Positions 49,118 to 59,028 of a DNA stretch of 64,000 nt are shown here, piece after piece. The stretch covers positions 3,956,772-4,020,771 of the forward strand of contig CP007444.1 of assembly GCA_000632805.1 (NCBI GenBank), given 5' to 3'. The DNA is from Dyella jiangningensis. Its GTDB lineage: Bacteria; Pseudomonadota; Gammaproteobacteria; Xanthomonadales; Rhodanobacteraceae. The first letter of the stretch is position 1; each line of letters begins with the position of its first letter. A model generated the notes under the pieces. That model did not search any database. It was given only the letters and a program-made list of their open reading frames with translations, and was not told the DNA's origin. Position numbers and translations under genes: made by a program.

Positions 49118-49402
49118 ATGTCGGACACCATCGATTTGCTGGAATCCATCGGCAAGAACGCCGCCTTGCGCCACGCTTCCGCAGAGGAACTGGCCGAAGT
49201 ACTGAGCGAAGCCAACGCCTCCGAGGCCCTGCTGGCCGCCGTGAAGCAGGGCGACAGCTCGCTGCTGTCCGCCGAGCTTGGGCACCATCCGCTGCGGGTC
49301 AATCATGACGCCCACACTGGTGGTCACGAGGATGAGTCGCCCGATGGTGAGCCCGGCGAAGAAGATCCGGGCGACGTGCCCGCCGACTCCCAGCTCGGCT
49401 GA
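49118..49402 (+). CDS. Candidate split-borosin precursor peptide
   Basis: This 94-aa protein follows the methyltransferase and has a strong ribosome binding site (AGGGG, 6 nt before ATG). Residues 3-54 are predicted helical, with the pattern LLxxIGKNAALRHA, EELAEVL, LLAAVKQGDSSLLSAEL. This parallels the borosin-binding domain of SonA-type precursors (G-x-x-A-x-L ... AV-x-x-GD-x-x-x-L). Residues 54-70 (LGHHPLRVNHDAHTGGH) are a short His-rich segment that I take as the likely core, with Leu59 and Val61 as candidate methylation sites. Residues 71-94 form a very acidic Pro/Gly/Glu/Asp tail. No protease or export gene is adjacent. Confidence 0.78.
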   Translation: MSDTIDLLESIGKNAALRHASAEELAEVLSEANASEALLAAVKQGDSSLLSAELGHHPLRVNHDAHTGGHEDESPDGEPGEEDPGDVPADSQLG

Positions 49403-49410
49403 CCTGTCAC

Positions 49411-51192
49411 ATGGGCATGCCACGTCAGTGGCGCCGCTTTCCGCCATGGCCCGCGCTCGTGGCCATGGCGTTTTGCGTCACCATGCGCCCATCGATTGCC
49501 CAAATACACACAGCGGATCTAGGCCTACAACTCGAGCAAGCCGAGAGCGTCCGCACCGCGGACCATCCCCGCTTCTTGTCACGACTCAGCCTGTTGCGTT
49601 CGCAAGCGGCGGCCATGTCGATGCGCGAGCGCTGGCATCTTCGCTATCTCGAAGCTTGGGAAGCTTCTTTCGAAGGTGACTACGCAGGTGCGGAGCCCAA
49701 GCTTCGCGATGTCATCGATCATTCCGAGGATCCGGCACTGTCTGTCAAGGCATCTGCCATCCTCATGGACGACTGGGGTAGCAACAAGCGTTATGAAGAA
49801 GCGTTCGGGCTCGCAAACACGCTAGTGGAGGGGCTCCCGGCCACGCACGACAAACTCGCACACTTCGTGGCCCTCTCCTACTTATCGCAGCTGTTGCGTT
49901 CGGCAGGGCAGTACGAACTGGCGGCAGCCTACGCCCATGACATGGCACAGGATCCTCCCGCCGGCGAAACGGCCTGCAAGCCACTGACCATGCAAATGAC
50001 AGCCCTCTACGAGTGGCACAAGCTGACCTCGTCGAGTCCACAGCTGCAAAGCGCACTCGACGCCTGCCAGGCAGCGCACGATTCGGTATTCACCCATACG
50101 CTCTTGCTGGTGAAGGGAAGTCTCCACCTCGACGAAAACCAGCCGTCGAAGGCGATCCAACTGCTTCAACGTATCGCACCAGGCGTGCGGTCGGATCAGT
50201 ACTACTCCAACATGCTTACCTTGCAGGTGCAGTTGGCGCAGGCATACCTGAAGCTTGGAAAGGACGACGCTGCCCGCAAGGCCGCGCTCGCGGCACTGGC
50301 CCTGAGCGATCCGGGCGATATCAGCGAGACGTTGAGAGACGCCTATCAGGTGCTCTACAGCCTCGACAAGAAGCAGGGCAATACGGCGGCCGCCCTGGCC
50401 GATTACGAACATTACGTCGCGCAGGACGTCGGCTACCTCAACGATGTCAGCGCAAGGGCGCTGGCCTATGCCATGGCCAAGCAGCACGTCATCGTGCAGA
50501 AACTCGAAACGGAAAAGCTGAGTCGCGAGAACAACATCCTCCGCCTGCAGCAGGCGCTGGACGGCAAGGCGGTCGAGACCATCCGGCTGTACGTCGTACT
50601 GCTACTCGTGGTGCTGGCGTCGGCCGTTTTCTGGCTGTTGCGGCTCAAGCGCTCGCAGCTTCACTTCAAGAAGCTGTCCTCGACCGACGGCCTCACCGGC
50701 GTCTACAACCATCAGCACTTCATGGGCGAAGCCGGCCGCGCCTTGCACCAGCTGGAACGCCGGGGAGGCGCGGCCTGCCTGTTCTTCATCGACCTGGACA
50801 ACTTCAAGCACATCAACGATACCCATGGGCATCCCATGGGCGATGCCGTGTTGCGCCGCACGGTCACCATCTGCCGGCAACAGCTGCGTCCCACGGATTT
50901 GTTCGGGCGCCTGGGCGGCGAGGAGTTCGGCATCCTATTGCTCGATTGCACGCGCGAGCAGGGCATTGCCATCGCCGAGCGCATTCGCCGCGCCATCGAT
51001 GTCGCGAAAGTGCAAGGCGACGACGACATCATCATGTTCTCCGCGAGCGTCGGCCTCGCGTCCACCGAATACTGCGGCCACGAGCTGCAGCGATTGTGCA
51101 GGGAAGCGGACGCGGCGCTGTACCGCGCCAAGCGCGCCGGCCGCAATCGCGTCATCGCCGATACCGAAGAGGATGGGCTGGTCGAGGCGTGA
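49411..51192 (+). CDS. TPR-like sensor diguanylate cyclase (GGDEF)
   Basis: This 593-aa protein has a signal peptide or N-anchor (PALVAMAFCVTMRPSIAQ), a large periplasmic helical-repeat region (about 40-370, TPR-like) and a coiled coil (about 365-390). One transmembrane helix follows (about 394-413, YVVLLLVVLASAVFWLL), then a cytoplasmic GGDEF domain. The active site is intact (GGEEF, 502-506; FFIDLDNFKHINDTHGH) and the inhibitory RxxD site is present (RPTD five residues upstream). It should make c-di-GMP in response to a periplasmic signal. It starts 8 nt after the candidate borosin precursor and is therefore almost certainly in the same transcript. ATG at 49411 or 49417 is possible. Confidence 0.9.
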   Translation: MGMPRQWRRFPPWPALVAMAFCVTMRPSIAQIHTADLGLQLEQAESVRTADHPRFLSRLSLLRSQAAAMSMRERWHLRYLEAWEASFEGDYAGAEPKLRDVIDHSEDPALSVKASAILMDDWGSNKRYEEAFGLANTLVEGLPATHDKLAHFVALSYLSQLLRSAGQYELAAAYAHDMAQDPPAGETACKPLTMQMTALYEWHKLTSSSPQLQSALDACQAAHDSVFTHTLLLVKGSLHLDENQPSKAIQLLQRIAPGVRSDQYYSNMLTLQVQLAQAYLKLGKDDAARKAALAALALSDPGDISETLRDAYQVLYSLDKKQGNTAAALADYEHYVAQDVGYLNDVSARALAYAMAKQHVIVQKLETEKLSRENNILRLQQALDGKAVETIRLYVVLLLVVLASAVFWLLRLKRSQLHFKKLSSTDGLTGVYNHQHFMGEAGRALHQLERRGGAACLFFIDLDNFKHINDTHGHPMGDAVLRRTVTICRQQLRPTDLFGRLGGEEFGILLLDCTREQGIAIAERIRRAIDVAKVQGDDDIIMFSASVGLASTEYCGHELQRLCREADAALYRAKRAGRNRVIADTEEDGLVEA

Positions 51193-51264
51193 TTGCAGCC
51201 AGTGCGCTCTTCGATATCGCGTGGCGGCCACGCCCGCCTGGCGCGGGCATGGCACGAAACCGCC

Positions 51265-52323
51265 TTACTTGATGCCGATCACCATCGAGTCGGGTCCGAG
51301 CAGCGGTTCGACGCGCACCTCGCGGAAACCGGCAGCCGTCATCCACTCGCAGCACTCCTCGCCGGTGTAATCGAAGCCACCGGGGGTTTCGATCAGCATG
51401 TTGAGGCTCATCAGCAAGCCGAAGGCGTTGTGCTTGCGCTCGTCGTCGATGATCGCGTCGTACACGATCAGGCAGCCGCCCGGCGGAAGCGCGTCATAGC
51501 ACTTGGCCAGCAGCGCCTGCTTCTGGTCGTAGTCCCAGTCGTGGAGGATGTGGCCCATGATCAACACGTCCGCCGTCGGACAGGGATCGCGGAAGAAGTC
51601 GCCGGCATGGAAGCGCAACCGATCCTGCAGGTCATGCGCGGCCACGTAGTCGTTGAACACCGGCGCCACCACCGGAAGATCGAAACCGCCACCTTGCAGG
51701 TGCGGATGCGCCAGTGCGATCTGCACCGGGCATGCACCCTGTGCCGCGCCGATGTCGATGAAGGTGCGGTAGTTCTGCCAAGGGAACTTCTTTGCGATGG
51801 CCTGGGCGGCGCCGAGGCTCACGCCCGTCATCGCCTGCAGGAAACTGCGCAGCGATGCCTCGTCGCGGTAAAGCTCATCGAATGGCGAGGCGCCGTCCTT
51901 CGTCCGGTTCTGCGGCAGGCCGGTGCGCAACGCATCGGTAAGCGAACCCCAGTCGGCGTACAGGCGTCTTTCCATCATCTCGAGCAAGCCGCCCACATAG
52001 CTGGGCTTGGCGCGATCGAAGAAAAGCTCCGCATCCGGCGTGTTGCGGTATTGCCCGTTCTCGCGCTCCAAGGCACCCAAGGCTACCAGCGTGTCGAGGA
52101 AATCGCGCGACGCGCGCGGGTGCAGGCCGAGCGCGCGCTCCAGTTCTTCCTTGCTGCGGGCAGCGCCTGCGAGCGCGGTGAACACGCCAAGTTCGACGGC
52201 GGACAGCATGGCCTTGGACGCCCAGAAACCCATGCCCAGCTGCAGCAGGCGATCGGGTGAAGGCGTCGGGTCGGCCGGGACGGCCGCGGGGGTTTCGCGA
52301 ACTGCGTTTTGCGGGACTTGCAT
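51265..52323 (-). CDS. SAM-dependent O-methyltransferase (acetylserotonin OMT-like)
   Basis: This 352-aa class I methyltransferase has an N-terminal winged-helix dimerisation domain (about 25-105, [23 protein letters not shown]). The catalytic domain has [16 protein letters not shown] (motif I) and [15 protein letters not shown], where the His-Asp-Trp matches the catalytic base region of plant and bacterial small-molecule O-methyltransferases. The substrate is unknown. It converges on the diguanylate cyclase gene with a 72-nt gap, so it is not part of the borosin transcript. Confidence 0.88.
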   Translation of the reverse strand: MQVPQNAVRETPAAVPADPTPSPDRLLQLGMGFWASKAMLSAVELGVFTALAGAARSKEELERALGLHPRASRDFLDTLVALGALERENGQYRNTPDAELFFDRAKPSYVGGLLEMMERRLYADWGSLTDALRTGLPQNRTKDGASPFDELYRDEASLRSFLQAMTGVSLGAAQAIAKKFPWQNYRTFIDIGAAQGACPVQIALAHPHLQGGGFDLPVVAPVFNDYVAAHDLQDRLRFHAGDFFRDPCPTADVLIMGHILHDWDYDQKQALLAKCYDALPPGGCLIVYDAIIDDERKHNAFGLLMSLNMLIETPGGFDYTGEECCEWMTAAGFREVRVEPLLGPDSMVIGIK

Positions 52324-52550
52324 GAGGATGCTCCAGGGTTGTTGACGCGTCGTGCAGCGCCAACCCCTGACTCTCAGGCGCGTTCCGTATCACGTGTGGT
52401 TGTGGAGCGCAGAATCTATCGCCAAGTTCTTGCGCAAAAAACACAACTTTCGACGGTCAACGAACGTCATAGGGCCTACGTCATGCTTCGTGCGCGAAGC
52501 ATGCGCCACGGCGGCCTCGTTCATGGCTGCCGTGGCGCGCGGCGCGTGCC

Positions 52551-53165
52551 TCAGGGAGCCTTGTTGCCCTGCAATTGCTCCACGACGGCGAGCGACTTCG
52601 CCACGTGCTCCTGCGGATGCAGGTGGTCGGTTTCGGAGTCGAACACCGCCGCGATCTTTCCATCGCGGCCGATCACGAAGGTGGTGCGCGAGATGAAGCC
52701 GTGATCGATCACGGCGCCCTGCACGTCCTTCGCGCCCGGCACGGCGGCCGACATCTTCAGGTTGTACGACGCGGCGATCTTGCCCTGCGGATCGGAGGCG
52801 ATGGGGAACTTGCCGGCGCAGAAGTCCGGATCGGCCGAGAACTTGTTGAGCCGCTGGATGCTGTCGGCGGAGACGCCGATGATCGTCGCGCCCGCGGCCT
52901 GGAACTTCGCCGCCTTGGTGGCAAAAGCATGGGCCTCGACGTCGCAACCACCGGTATAGGCGGACGGGAAGAAATAGATCACCACCGGGCCATTCTTGAG
53001 GGCGTTGGCCAGCGAAATTTCCGAGGCCTTGCCGTCCTTGCTCGCCTGGGCGGTGAACGCGGGGGCGGCCGCGCCCTGGTTCAGGGCGGCAAATACGGGC
53101 GGCGCCATCAGGGCTCCGGCCACCAGGGCACCGACCGACAGCGACAACACGAGACGCTTGTTCAT
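52551..53165 (-). CDS. Exported peroxiredoxin (AhpC/TSA family)
   Basis: This 204-aa thiol peroxidase has a signal peptide (LVLSLSVGALVAGALMAPPVFA) and a peroxiredoxin fold. The active site is P-S-A-Y-T-G-G-C (peroxidatic Cys in the Pxxx(T/S)xxC motif), with a second Cys in PDFCAGKFP as possible resolving partner. The Arg site is probably SRTTFVIGRDG. It should reduce peroxides in the periplasm. Most bacterial homologues are cytoplasmic, so the signal peptide is notable. It is monocistronic. Confidence 0.9.
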   Translation of the reverse strand: MNKRLVLSLSVGALVAGALMAPPVFAALNQGAAAPAFTAQASKDGKASEISLANALKNGPVVIYFFPSAYTGGCDVEAHAFATKAAKFQAAGATIIGVSADSIQRLNKFSADPDFCAGKFPIASDPQGKIAASYNLKMSAAVPGAKDVQGAVIDHGFISRTTFVIGRDGKIAAVFDSETDHLHPQEHVAKSLAVVEQLQGNKAP

Positions 53166-53439
53166 TGCATAACCCTCGACATGTTCATGGAAAGGAATGG
53201 TGCGAAAGCTTGGGTCCGCCGGGGTATCCGGGCTTCCGGCCGGGCCATGCCATCGGCCTCGCGGAGAAATATCGTGGCTGCGAAATCGTCATCGGCCGCG
53301 GATCCCGGGTGAGTGCCGCCGCAGCATGCAAAGGTTGCTTTTGCCCGATGACCCGCGCCGGCCGGCGAAGAACGCATCGCCCGGCGAGCATGTGCCTCAT
53401 CGGGCCTGGAAGCAATGCACGGCTGCAGGCGCCTTGAGA

Positions 53440-54315
53440 TCAGTTCGCTGGCGCGGCGGGTTTGGTTACGCTCAGGGCGGTACCGGCTGCGGCGATGATG
53501 ATGGCCACGATGGCCAGCCATTGCAGCGGACTGAGGTGCTCGCCCAGCAAGGTGACGCCGGCCAGCGCCGCGACCGCGGGTTCCAGGCTCAGCAAGGTAC
53601 TGAACGTACGGGCCGGCAAGCGGGTCATCGACACCATCTCCAGCGAATACGGCAAGGCGGAACTCAGCAATGCGACGCCCAGCGCATAAGGGAGCAGCGC
53701 GGGCGACAGCAGCGTCGCGCCGGCATGGGCGACGCCAAAGGGGATGGCCACCAGCGCGCCGATCGATGTGCCCAGCGTGACCGCATCGGCGCCGTAAGTG
53801 GCCCCCGATTTCTTGCCAAATACGATGTACAGCGCCCAACCCACGCCGGCGGCAAGCGCGTACATCACACCCACCGGATCGAGCGCATGCGCTTCGCCAC
53901 GCAGCGGCAACAGCAGCACGAGGCCCGCCACCACCAGCGCGATCCACACGAAATCGACCAGGCGACGCGAGCTGAACATGGCCAGCGCAAGGGGCCCGGT
54001 GAATTCCAGAGCCACCGCGATGCCAAGCGGAATCGTGCGCAGCGACAGGTAGAACACCAGGTTCATCACGCCCATCGAGAGGCCGTAACCCCATAACGCC
54101 AGCCGATCGCGGCGCCCACCCCAGCGACGCCACGGACGACGCCACAGCAAGAGGAACAACGCGCTCAGGCCCAGTCGATACGCCGTGGCGCCCTGTGCGC
54201 CGACCTGCGGAAACAGATGCTTGGCCAGCGATGCACCGCACTGGTACGAAACCATGGCGATCAGCAACGCGCCAAGTGCAAGCGCAATCTGGCCGACGTT
54301 GGAACGTGACGTCAT
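53440..54315 (-). CDS. rhtA: EamA-family transporter, RhtA-like amino-acid exporter
   Basis: This 291-aa inner-membrane protein has ten predicted helices in two EamA repeats. Signatures include YQCGASLAKHLFPQVGAQGATAYRLG, SLRTIPLGIAVALEFTGPLAL and LSSALPYSLEMVSMTRLPARTFSTLLSLEPAVAALAG, which resemble RhtA (threonine/homoserine export) closely. The start at 54315 gives the usual length; the upstream open frame runs antisense through selD. It is divergent from selD. Confidence 0.88.
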   Translation of the reverse strand: MTSRSNVGQIALALGALLIAMVSYQCGASLAKHLFPQVGAQGATAYRLGLSALFLLLWRRPWRRWGGRRDRLALWGYGLSMGVMNLVFYLSLRTIPLGIAVALEFTGPLALAMFSSRRLVDFVWIALVVAGLVLLLPLRGEAHALDPVGVMYALAAGVGWALYIVFGKKSGATYGADAVTLGTSIGALVAIPFGVAHAGATLLSPALLPYALGVALLSSALPYSLEMVSMTRLPARTFSTLLSLEPAVAALAGVTLLGEHLSPLQWLAIVAIIIAAAGTALSVTKPAAPAN

Positions 54316-54510
54316 GGACGTGGCATAGCCGGGGGGAGGAGCTGCCCATGATGCCAGCAAGTGGAGGCCATACCTATCTCGATGCTTGCGCAGTCCGCCG
54401 ACGCATGGGCGCAACGTCCCATGCTTGCCGCACACACGTCTACTGACCACGCTTTTCGCTATCCTCGGGAAACCTGGCCGCTGCGCTATCGGGACTTTGC
54501 AGGAGCTCGC

Positions 54511-55551
54511 ATGACCTCCGTTCGCCTGACCGACCTCGCCCACGGCGGTGGCTGTGGCTGCAAGCTCGCACCGTCCGTGCTCCAGCAGCTGCTCGCCGAC
54601 AAGGCGGCGTCCATGCCGTTCGCCGGGCTGCTGGTGGGCACCGAAACCGGGGACGACGCCGCGGTATGGCAGGTGGACGAACGCACCTGCGTCATCGCCA
54701 CCACCGACTTCTTCATGCCCGTGGTGGATGACCCGTACGACTTCGGCCGCATCGCCGCGACGAACGCGTTGTCCGACGTGTATGCGATGGGCGGCAAGCC
54801 GATCATGGCGCTCGCCATCCTCGGCATGCCGCTGGACAAGCTCGACGTGGACACCGTGCGGCGCATTCTCGCCGGGGGCGACGCGATCTGCGCCGAGGCC
54901 GGCATCCCGGTCGCGGGCGGCCACTCGATCGACTCGGCCGAGCCCATCTACGGTCTCGCCGCCATCGGCCTCTGCGCACCATCGCAGCTGCGCCGCAACG
55001 CCACCGCACAGGTCGGCGACGCGATCATCCTGACCAAGGGCATCGGCGTCGGCATCTACTCGGCCGCCTTCAAGAAGCAGGCGTTGTCCGCGGATGCCTA
55101 TAACGAAATGCTCGCCTCGACGACGCTGCTCAACCGCATCGGCCACGAGCTCGCGCAAGACGGCGACGTGCACGCCATCACCGATGTCACCGGCTTCGGT
55201 CTGCTGGGACATGGCCTGGAAATGGCGCGCGGCAGTGGCCTGACACTGCGCATCGAACTGGCGCACATTCCGTATTTCACCCAGGCGGAAAGCCTTGCGC
55301 AGGCCGGCTACATCACAGGCGCGTCCAAGCGGAACTGGAACAGCTACGGTGATGCCGTCTCCCTGCCCATCGATCTGCCGGAATGGCGCCGTGCGCTGCT
55401 CACCGATCCACAGACCTCGGGCGGCCTGCTCGTGGCCTGCAAGCCGGAGAAGGCGCCATCCATTTGCAGCATGATCGAGGCGGCGGGCTATCCGAGCGCA
55501 CGCATCATCGGCGCGGCGGTAGCCGGCGACGCGGGCATCGAAGTCGTGTAG
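54511..55551 (+). CDS. selD: Selenide, water dikinase SelD (Cys form)
   Basis: This 346-aa enzyme makes selenophosphate from selenide and ATP, the selenium donor for Sec-tRNA synthesis. It has the N-terminal loop [11 protein letters not shown], where Cys15 (a normal cysteine codon, not Sec) is the catalytic position and Lys18 the partner. ATP-site motifs [44 protein letters not shown] and [12 protein letters not shown] are present. ATG at 54511 follows AGGAG at 6 nt. It is the only plus-strand sel gene here and converges on selC, which begins 15 nt after its stop. Confidence 0.96.
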   Translation: MTSVRLTDLAHGGGCGCKLAPSVLQQLLADKAASMPFAGLLVGTETGDDAAVWQVDERTCVIATTDFFMPVVDDPYDFGRIAATNALSDVYAMGGKPIMALAILGMPLDKLDVDTVRRILAGGDAICAEAGIPVAGGHSIDSAEPIYGLAAIGLCAPSQLRRNATAQVGDAIILTKGIGVGIYSAAFKKQALSADAYNEMLASTTLLNRIGHELAQDGDVHAITDVTGFGLLGHGLEMARGSGLTLRIELAHIPYFTQAESLAQAGYITGASKRNWNSYGDAVSLPIDLPEWRRALLTDPQTSGGLLVACKPEKAPSICSMIEAAGYPSARIIGAAVAGDAGIEVV

Positions 55552-55566
55552 CGAGCCGCCAGCGAG

Positions 55567-55663
55567 TGGCGGAAGAGAGTGGGAGTCGAACCCACCCGAG
55601 ACAGGATGACCTGCCTCACCCGGATTTGAAGTCCGGACGCCCCACCGGAGACGATTCTCTTCC
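55567..55663 (-). tRNA. selC: tRNA-Sec (anticodon UCA)
   Basis: This 97-nt tRNA including encoded CCA has an 8-bp acceptor stem GGAAGAGA/TCTCTTCC with discriminator G. The anticodon is TCA in CTTCAAA, the variable arm is long and the T loop is GTTCGACTC. The length, long variable arm and UCA anticodon identify selenocysteine tRNA. It lies on the minus strand after selB, and its 5' half (55616-55663) also encodes the last residues of SelB. Confidence 0.96.
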
Positions 55664-57610
55664 ATGTGGCAAAGCTGCTGCGGGAACGGGTCCGAACACG
55701 TCGAGATATCGCGCCTGGACCCTGCGCAAGGTGCCCCGATTGAGGGTGACCCCCTGGCGGTCGAAGAATTCTAGTATCTGGATGGCTACCTTACGACCAT
55801 TGTCGAGGCGGTCGCGGAACTGGGCCGCCGTGAACCTGCCATCCGCGGCCTGCGCGGCGATGTCGGTGGCGATCAGCACCATTTCATGCGTGGTCGTGCG
55901 CAGAAAGAAGTGATCGTGCGCCACCTCATCGACCAGGCCCAGTCGCGCCGCGAACTTCAGCAGCTGCCGCACGTCCTGCTCGGGGCGCCTGAGCATGCCG
56001 GCGATGTCGCGCACGCGCGGCGGGCGGAAACGGAGCTCACCGCCGATCAATGGCGCCACCAGGCGCCACTGCGCTTCGCCTTCCGGGCTCAGTTGCAGAC
56101 TATGGCTCGCGAGGCGCACGAAGCCGCCATCGCGAACGATATGCGCGGCGAGGTCTGGGTGCTGCAGCGCCATGGCAAATGCCGCAGCGGGCAGGCGTGG
56201 CTGCAGCGCCAGCCGCAGCTTTTCGCGAACCACGCCCTGCACGTCCGGATGCGCCGCGTGGAAGGCTTCCAGGTGTTCGATGAGCCGGGACACGAGCCGC
56301 TGCCAATGCGCGTGCGTCATCGCAATGCGCTGCTCGTCGGCATCGAACAGCATCGGCGAAAGCGCGGCCACGGCCTCGTCCATCCACACCTCGGACAAGG
56401 CGCGGTCGCGCGCAAAAGAGAGCAGATCCCACGCGCAAGGGGCCGCGTCCAGCAACGCCGCGAAAGCGCGTTGCGGATCGTCGATGGCCAGCGCGGCGCG
56501 CTGTGCCACGCGCGCATCCGTACGGCGCTGGCGCGAAGGAGCGCGCAGGTCGATGAAGTGCCCGCCGCCGATCGTCCGTTGGGCCGACACGTCGCGCAGC
56601 ACGAAGCGGTCGAGGACGGCGGCAGCGATCGGGCGCTCGAGTACCAGTTGGACGTCCGCCATGGCGCCCGGCTGGAGCAGGCCATCTTCGAGCAGCACGA
56701 TGCGCACGCCGACGTCGGTGGCGCCGTGATGCAATCGCGCGGGGAACCACTGGCCTATCGGTCTCGGCTCGCCGGGAAGCAAATGCAGTCGCGCGTCGAT
56801 GCGATCGGTGGGTGCGTGCAGCATCGGATCGACCACCATGTCACCCCGATGGATCGCATCCTTGCTGACGCCGTCGCCCACCAGGTTGAGCGCGCAGCGA
56901 TCGCCCGCGCGACCGATCTCCATCGGCCGGTTCTGTGCGTGCAGCGAACGGACGCGCGCTTTCAGGCCTGAAGGGCTGATCACCACCGCGTCCTTCATGC
57001 GTACGATGCCCGACAGCACGGTGCCGGTCACCACCACGCCGATGCCGGCAAGGGTGAAGACGCGATCGACGGCGAGGCGGAAGCGGCCTTCCGCGGCGCG
57101 CTCGCTCAGCGTGTGCGCCTCGAGCGCAAGTCGTTCGCGCAATGCCTCGATGCCTTCGCCAGTCACCGTGGACACCGGCAGGATGTCGGCGCCCTCCAGC
57201 ACGGTGCCCGCGGTGACTTCGCGAATCTGCGCCGTCACTTCGGCGAGGCGTTCGGGTGTCGCCACGTCCGACTTGGTCAACGCCACGATGCCGCGGCGGA
57301 CATGCAGCAGGTCGAGGATCGACAGGTGTTCACGCGTCTGCGGCATGACACCGTCGTCGGCAGCCACCACCAGCAGCGCGACATCGATGCCGCTGGCACC
57401 GGCCACCATGGTGTGCACGAAGCGCTCGTGTCCGGGCACATCCACGAAGCCGACGATGGAGCCGTCGTCCATCGGCAGATAGGCAAAGCCGAGGTCGATG
57501 GTGATGCCGCGGGCTTTCTCTTCCTTCAACCGATCGGTGTCGACACCGGTCAGGCCTTTGACCAGCGATGTCTTGCCGTGGTCGATATGCCCTGCGGTGC
57601 CGACGATCAT
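55616..57610 (-). CDS. selB: Selenocysteine-specific elongation factor SelB
   Basis: This 664-aa GTPase delivers Sec-tRNA to UGA codons next to a SECIS hairpin. The G domain begins [22 protein letters not shown] with G2 [13 protein letters not shown]3 [12 protein letters not shown] and G4 LTKSD. Two EF-Tu-like beta domains and C-terminal winged helices (about 430-640) that bind SECIS follow. The ATG overlaps the selA stop (ATGA). The stop lies inside selC, so the last residues ([15 protein letters not shown]) are encoded by tRNA sequence; the final winged helix ends well before them. Confidence 0.95.
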   Translation of the reverse strand: MIVGTAGHIDHGKTSLVKGLTGVDTDRLKEEKARGITIDLGFAYLPMDDGSIVGFVDVPGHERFVHTMVAGASGIDVALLVVAADDGVMPQTREHLSILDLLHVRRGIVALTKSDVATPERLAEVTAQIREVTAGTVLEGADILPVSTVTGEGIEALRERLALEAHTLSERAAEGRFRLAVDRVFTLAGIGVVVTGTVLSGIVRMKDAVVISPSGLKARVRSLHAQNRPMEIGRAGDRCALNLVGDGVSKDAIHRGDMVVDPMLHAPTDRIDARLHLLPGEPRPIGQWFPARLHHGATDVGVRIVLLEDGLLQPGAMADVQLVLERPIAAAVLDRFVLRDVSAQRTIGGGHFIDLRAPSRQRRTDARVAQRAALAIDDPQRAFAALLDAAPCAWDLLSFARDRALSEVWMDEAVAALSPMLFDADEQRIAMTHAHWQRLVSRLIEHLEAFHAAHPDVQGVVREKLRLALQPRLPAAAFAMALQHPDLAAHIVRDGGFVRLASHSLQLSPEGEAQWRLVAPLIGGELRFRPPRVRDIAGMLRRPEQDVRQLLKFAARLGLVDEVAHDHFFLRTTTHEMVLIATDIAAQAADGRFTAAQFRDRLDNGRKVAIQILEFFDRQGVTLNRGTLRRVQARYLDVFGPVPAAALPHGRESSPVGRPDFKSG

Positions 57611-59028
57611 GGCGTATCCACCAGGTCGCCGGCGTCGAGCTGCGCCAGCGAATCGAGCAACGCAGCTTCGTCGTTCTCGGGCAGGCAGCGCAGGTCCAGG
57701 CGCAGCGCGCCGTCGGCGATGCGACCGACGATGGGACGCGCCAGCGCGCGCAGCGATGCAGCGAGTTGCTCCAGCGAACGCTGGCTGCCGCGCGAGCGGA
57801 TCAGCAGCGCCGCACTGGCCAAGGTATCCAGCGGCAAGGCTCCCGACCCCACCTGGCTGAAGCAATCGCCCACGTCGACGGAGAACATCTCGCCGAGCCG
57901 CCCGGCAATATCCGGCCGCAACCGCTGCGCCTGCGCTTCGATGTCGGCCTTGGTTCGCGCGAGAAAACGCAGGGTCGGCAGGCGCTCGGGCAGGCGATCA
58001 GGATCGCGATAGAGGTTGAGCGTGGCCTCGATGGCGGCGAGCCGCACCTTGTCCACGCGCAATGCGCGCTTCAGCGGATTGCGGTTGATCTGTTCGATCA
58101 GCGCGCGATCGCCCACGATGAAACCTGCCTGCGGACCGCCCAGCAATTTGTCGCCGGAGAACGTCACCAACCGCGCGCCCTCTTCCACCGCCTCGCGCAC
58201 GGTCGGTTCCTTCACGAGGCCATGGACGGACAGATCCACCAGGCTGCCGGAGCCCAGGTCGTTCAATAGAGGCACGCCCACCGCGTCGCACATCGTGGCG
58301 AGTTCGCGCGCACCCACCTCCGCGGTGAAGCCCTGGATGCGGTAGTTGGAGGTGTGCACCTTGAGCACCAGTCCCGCGTGCTCGCCGATGGCGCTGCGGT
58401 AGTCGGCGGGATGCGTGCGGTTGGTCGTACCCACTTCGACCATGCGCGCGCCGGCGCGCGCCATGATGTCCGGCATGCGGAACGCGCCGCCGATTTCGAT
58501 CAGCTCGCCACGCGATACGACCGCTTCGCGCCCGAGCGCGAACGTATTGAGGCAAAGCAGCACCGCCGCCGCATTGTTGTTGACGACGGTGGCGTCTTCG
58601 GCACCCGTCAATTCGCAGAGCAGACCGCGTACGTGATCGTCGCGTTCACCGCGCACGCCGTCGGCGAGGTCGAACTCCAGCGCCACGGCATGGCGCATTG
58701 CTTCCACCGCCGCCTCGATCGCGGTCTCGGCGAACACGGCGCGGCCGAGGTTGGTGTGCAACACCGTGCCGGTGAGATTGAACAGTGGACGCAGGCCCGG
58801 CAGGTGCGCATCCAGCAGTTCGCCGGCGCGCAAGGCGAGATCGGCCGCGTTGGGCGCCGCCACAGGTGCCACACGCAACACTTCGCGTGCTTCATCGATG
58901 ACCTGGCGGATGGCGTCGGTGGTGGAGGCACGCCCGTGGCGTTCCATCACCGATGCAGCTTCCTCGGTGGCCAGTACGGCGGCCACCGCCGGCAGCTGGC
59001 GTAGCAGGTTGACCTCGGAATCGGCCAT
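57607..59028 (-). CDS. selA: L-seryl-tRNA(Sec) selenium transferase SelA
   Basis: This 473-aa PLP enzyme converts Ser-tRNA-Sec to Sec-tRNA-Sec using selenophosphate. It has [14 protein letters not shown], the tRNA/active-site loop [11 protein letters not shown], and the PLP Lys at 294 in [14 protein letters not shown]. Length and Lys position match E. coli SelA. The start [15 protein letters not shown] at 59028 is the family N-terminus; an in-frame ATG at 59082 adds 18 residues. It is translationally coupled to selB. Confidence 0.96.
   Translation of the reverse strand: MADSEVNLLRQLPAVAAVLATEEAASVMERHGRASTTDAIRQVIDEAREVLRVAPVAAPNAADLALRAGELLDAHLPGLRPLFNLTGTVLHTNLGRAVFAETAIEAAVEAMRHAVALEFDLADGVRGERDDHVRGLLCELTGAEDATVVNNNAAAVLLCLNTFALGREAVVSRGELIEIGGAFRMPDIMARAGARMVEVGTTNRTHPADYRSAIGEHAGLVLKVHTSNYRIQGFTAEVGARELATMCDAVGVPLLNDLGSGSLVDLSVHGLVKEPTVREAVEEGARLVTFSGDKLLGGPQAGFIVGDRALIEQINRNPLKRALRVDKVRLAAIEATLNLYRDPDRLPERLPTLRFLARTKADIEAQAQRLRPDIAGRLGEMFSVDVGDCFSQVGSGALPLDTLASAALLIRSRGSQRSLEQLAASLRALARPIVGRIADGALRLDLRCLPENDEAALLDSLAQLDAGDLVDTP

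Noticed and set aside
51265..52323. O-methyltransferase as part of the borosin pathway
   Set aside because: It is on the opposite strand and convergent, and its fold is that of small-molecule O-methyltransferases; there is no evidence of linkage beyond proximity.
53166..53439. Possible small gene between the peroxiredoxin and RhtA-like genes
   Set aside because: Short frames exist on both strands but none has a good ribosome binding site, known motif or plausible composition.
54511..55551. SelD as a selenoprotein
   Set aside because: The catalytic site is encoded by ordinary cysteine codons and there is no in-frame TGA.
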